A DNA stretch of 13,567 nucleotides from Methanobacteriaceae archaeon. Lineage in GTDB: Archaea > Methanobacteriota > Methanobacteria > Methanobacteriales > Methanobacteriaceae. A program made the position numbers and the translations under genes. The DNA lies in the NCBI GenBank assembly GCA_011620845.1, contig WOYJ01000192.1, forward strand, positions 1-13,567. The letters run 5' to 3'. Within the stretch, counting starts at the first letter, position 1, and each line of letters opens with the position of its first letter. Below the pieces are notes generated by a model that saw only the letters and a list, made by a program, of their open reading frames with translations, was not told the DNA's origin and made no database searches. Shown here piece after piece: positions 12,566-13,567 of the stretch.

Positions 12566-13567
12566 TTAGTTAATTACAGTTTCAACTTGGGCTATCTTCC
12601 TTGCCACCCTTAAAGCCAGTGCAGAGGTAAGTAAGATGGTGAGTAAACCCTGTGAACGTGGTGCCAGGGATAAATCCGCGACCCATAAACCATCAGGAAT
12701 CCAGGAAGGCTTCATATCCTTAACATCCTCTTTTCTTAAGGGGACGGTACCACTAAGATGCCCACCATTATGTACGCCCTCTACGAATGGGCCGGAAACA
12801 CCGGCTCCTTTCATAACCTGTTTTGCCTGTTTTATGGTTTGGTCCAGTCGAGACCTATCATGGGATGTGATTTCCTTCTCCACCCTGCCATCGGCATACA
12901 CGGTTCTCTGCTCTTCATTGACTAGTTTGACCATAAGTCCAACTGATCCTGAATAGAAACATTCTTCCATGGTTCATGCAGGAAATGGGAGAGGATATCG
13001 ATGTAAGGGGATAGAATATAATCTTCTTCTTTGGTGTACCAGGCCATTGGTGGTTCATTAAGCTGATTTGCACCCTCCAAAACACCTCCCAGGGTAAGGA
13101 CGATGTTTACCCATAGACGATCCTCTGCCGGTAGTCCGGAAGCCTTTAATATTTGGGGAGTGCCTATACCACCGGCGGCCAGTACAACTACGTCAGCTTC
13201 ATAAACTTTGGACGCGGAACCTGATCCAACCATGACTCCCCTGCCACGTTCCTTTTCTATGATAACCTTCTTTACTGGGGACCTGGTTTTAAGGACGGCC
13301 CCTTTATTTACAGCATCATCAACGAACCTGGTGGAATCCCAGCGTGCACCGGGACTGCACCCCACTTCACAAAGTCCGCAGGAAATGCATTTAAGGGAAT
13401 CCACAGATTTAGGGGTTAAATGAGGTTCTAAACCCAGTTCCTGTGTCGATTCGAACATGTTACTGGTTACTGGTCTCCATCCTGGGGGGAGGTACTGATT
13501 TTAATCAGTTCTTCAAGTTCATCGAACTCCTTGGTCAGGTCCAGGCCGATAGGGGGTATATAAAACT
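12566..13567 (-). pseudogene. GMC-type FAD oxidoreductase, 3' part, two frameshifts, cut by window edge
   Basis: Three consecutive minus-strand frames join into one glucose-methanol-choline-type (COG2303-like) flavoprotein. Piece 1 (13565 to about 13490) reads FYIPPIGLDLTKEFDELEEL. Piece 2 (about 13489 to 12965) reads PPGWRPVTSNMFES, a C-x2-C-x2-C-x3-C motif (CISCGLCEVGC) and VVLAAGGIGTPQIL. Piece 3 (about 12964 to 12566) reads CFYSGSVGLMVKL and ends with the family's C-terminal FAD/active-site block (IPDGLWVADLSLAP, then SQGLLTILLTSALALR). Both junctions behave as loss of one base: one at a run of six G at 13484-13489 (C on the coding strand), one at about 12959-12966. The N-terminal FAD-binding GxGxxG lies beyond the window. 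This is either a decaying gene or a sequence error. Substrate unknown. Confidence 0.8.

Noticed and set aside
12922..13458. The 178-codon minus-strand frame as a complete independent gene starting at 13458
   Set aside because: Coding similarity continues upstream of that ATG (PPGWRPVTSN) and then in another frame, and downstream in a third frame; it is an internal piece of one broken gene.
13555..13566. TATATAAAACT near the right edge as a plus-strand promoter
   Set aside because: It lies within the coding part of the minus-strand GMC gene (codons for FYIP) and no plus-strand gene follows in the window.

Overview
The window looks like chromosomal DNA of a hydrogenotrophic methanogen of the order Methanobacteriales, most likely the genus Methanobacterium. 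The grounds are the gene content and order (a colinear ehb energy-converting hydrogenase cluster), GGTGAT/GGAGG-type ribosome binding sites, archaeal TATA boxes, and AT-rich spacers between moderately AT-rich genes. No database search was possible, so the genus is an inference.

Layout. Positions 1-1543 hold two plus-strand accessory genes: a zinc-dependent deacylase of the succinylglutamate desuccinylase/aspartoacylase (M14-like) family, and a DUF457/YdjM-type membrane metal-dependent hydrolase. The spacer between them carries a short AT-rich repeat. A 256-base spacer (1544-1799) with a good TATA box precedes the main feature, a 16-gene operon at 1800-11365 that matches ehbA to ehbP in order. 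EhbA-J is the membrane arm. It contains homologues of Mrp/Mbh antiporter subunits E, F, G, MbhD, C (NuoK-like), D (NuoM/N-like), MbhE and B, plus two small membrane proteins seen only in Ehb (G and J). EhbK (a polyferredoxin with 14 cluster motifs) and EhbL (2 x [4Fe-4S]) carry electrons. EhbM and EhbN are the small and large [NiFe] hydrogenase subunits, EhbO is the NuoH-like membrane anchor, and EhbP is a small protein of unknown function.

How it works together. From work on this family, Ehb uses the sodium- or proton-motive force to drive uphill reduction of low-potential ferredoxin by H2. The electrons mainly feed anabolic CO2 fixation (acetyl-CoA synthase/CODH, pyruvate and 2-oxoglutarate oxidoreductases). 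Most genes abut or overlap by 4-8 bases, which suggests translational coupling. Longer gaps at ehbA/B, ehbJ/K, ehbL/M and ehbM/N may hold internal promoters or processing sites, and the clearest candidate is a TATA box between ehbL and ehbM.

Positions 11374-13567 lie on the minus strand and converge on ehbP. They hold a flavodoxin-fold iron-sulfur-flavoprotein-like gene and an SRPBCC-domain gene as a tight pair. Upstream of these is the 3' part of a GMC-type FAD oxidoreductase with a ferredoxin-like Cys motif, cut by the window edge and broken by two single-base frameshifts.

No undescribed multi-gene system is evident. The main known system is Ehb. The most unusual details are a 15-residue mini-ORF exactly filling the ehbE-ehbF gap, the possible ehbL/M internal promoter, a 15-base palindrome before ehbP, the doubly frameshifted GMC gene, a perfect 16-base tandem duplication, and a missing cysteine in the first EhbK cluster.
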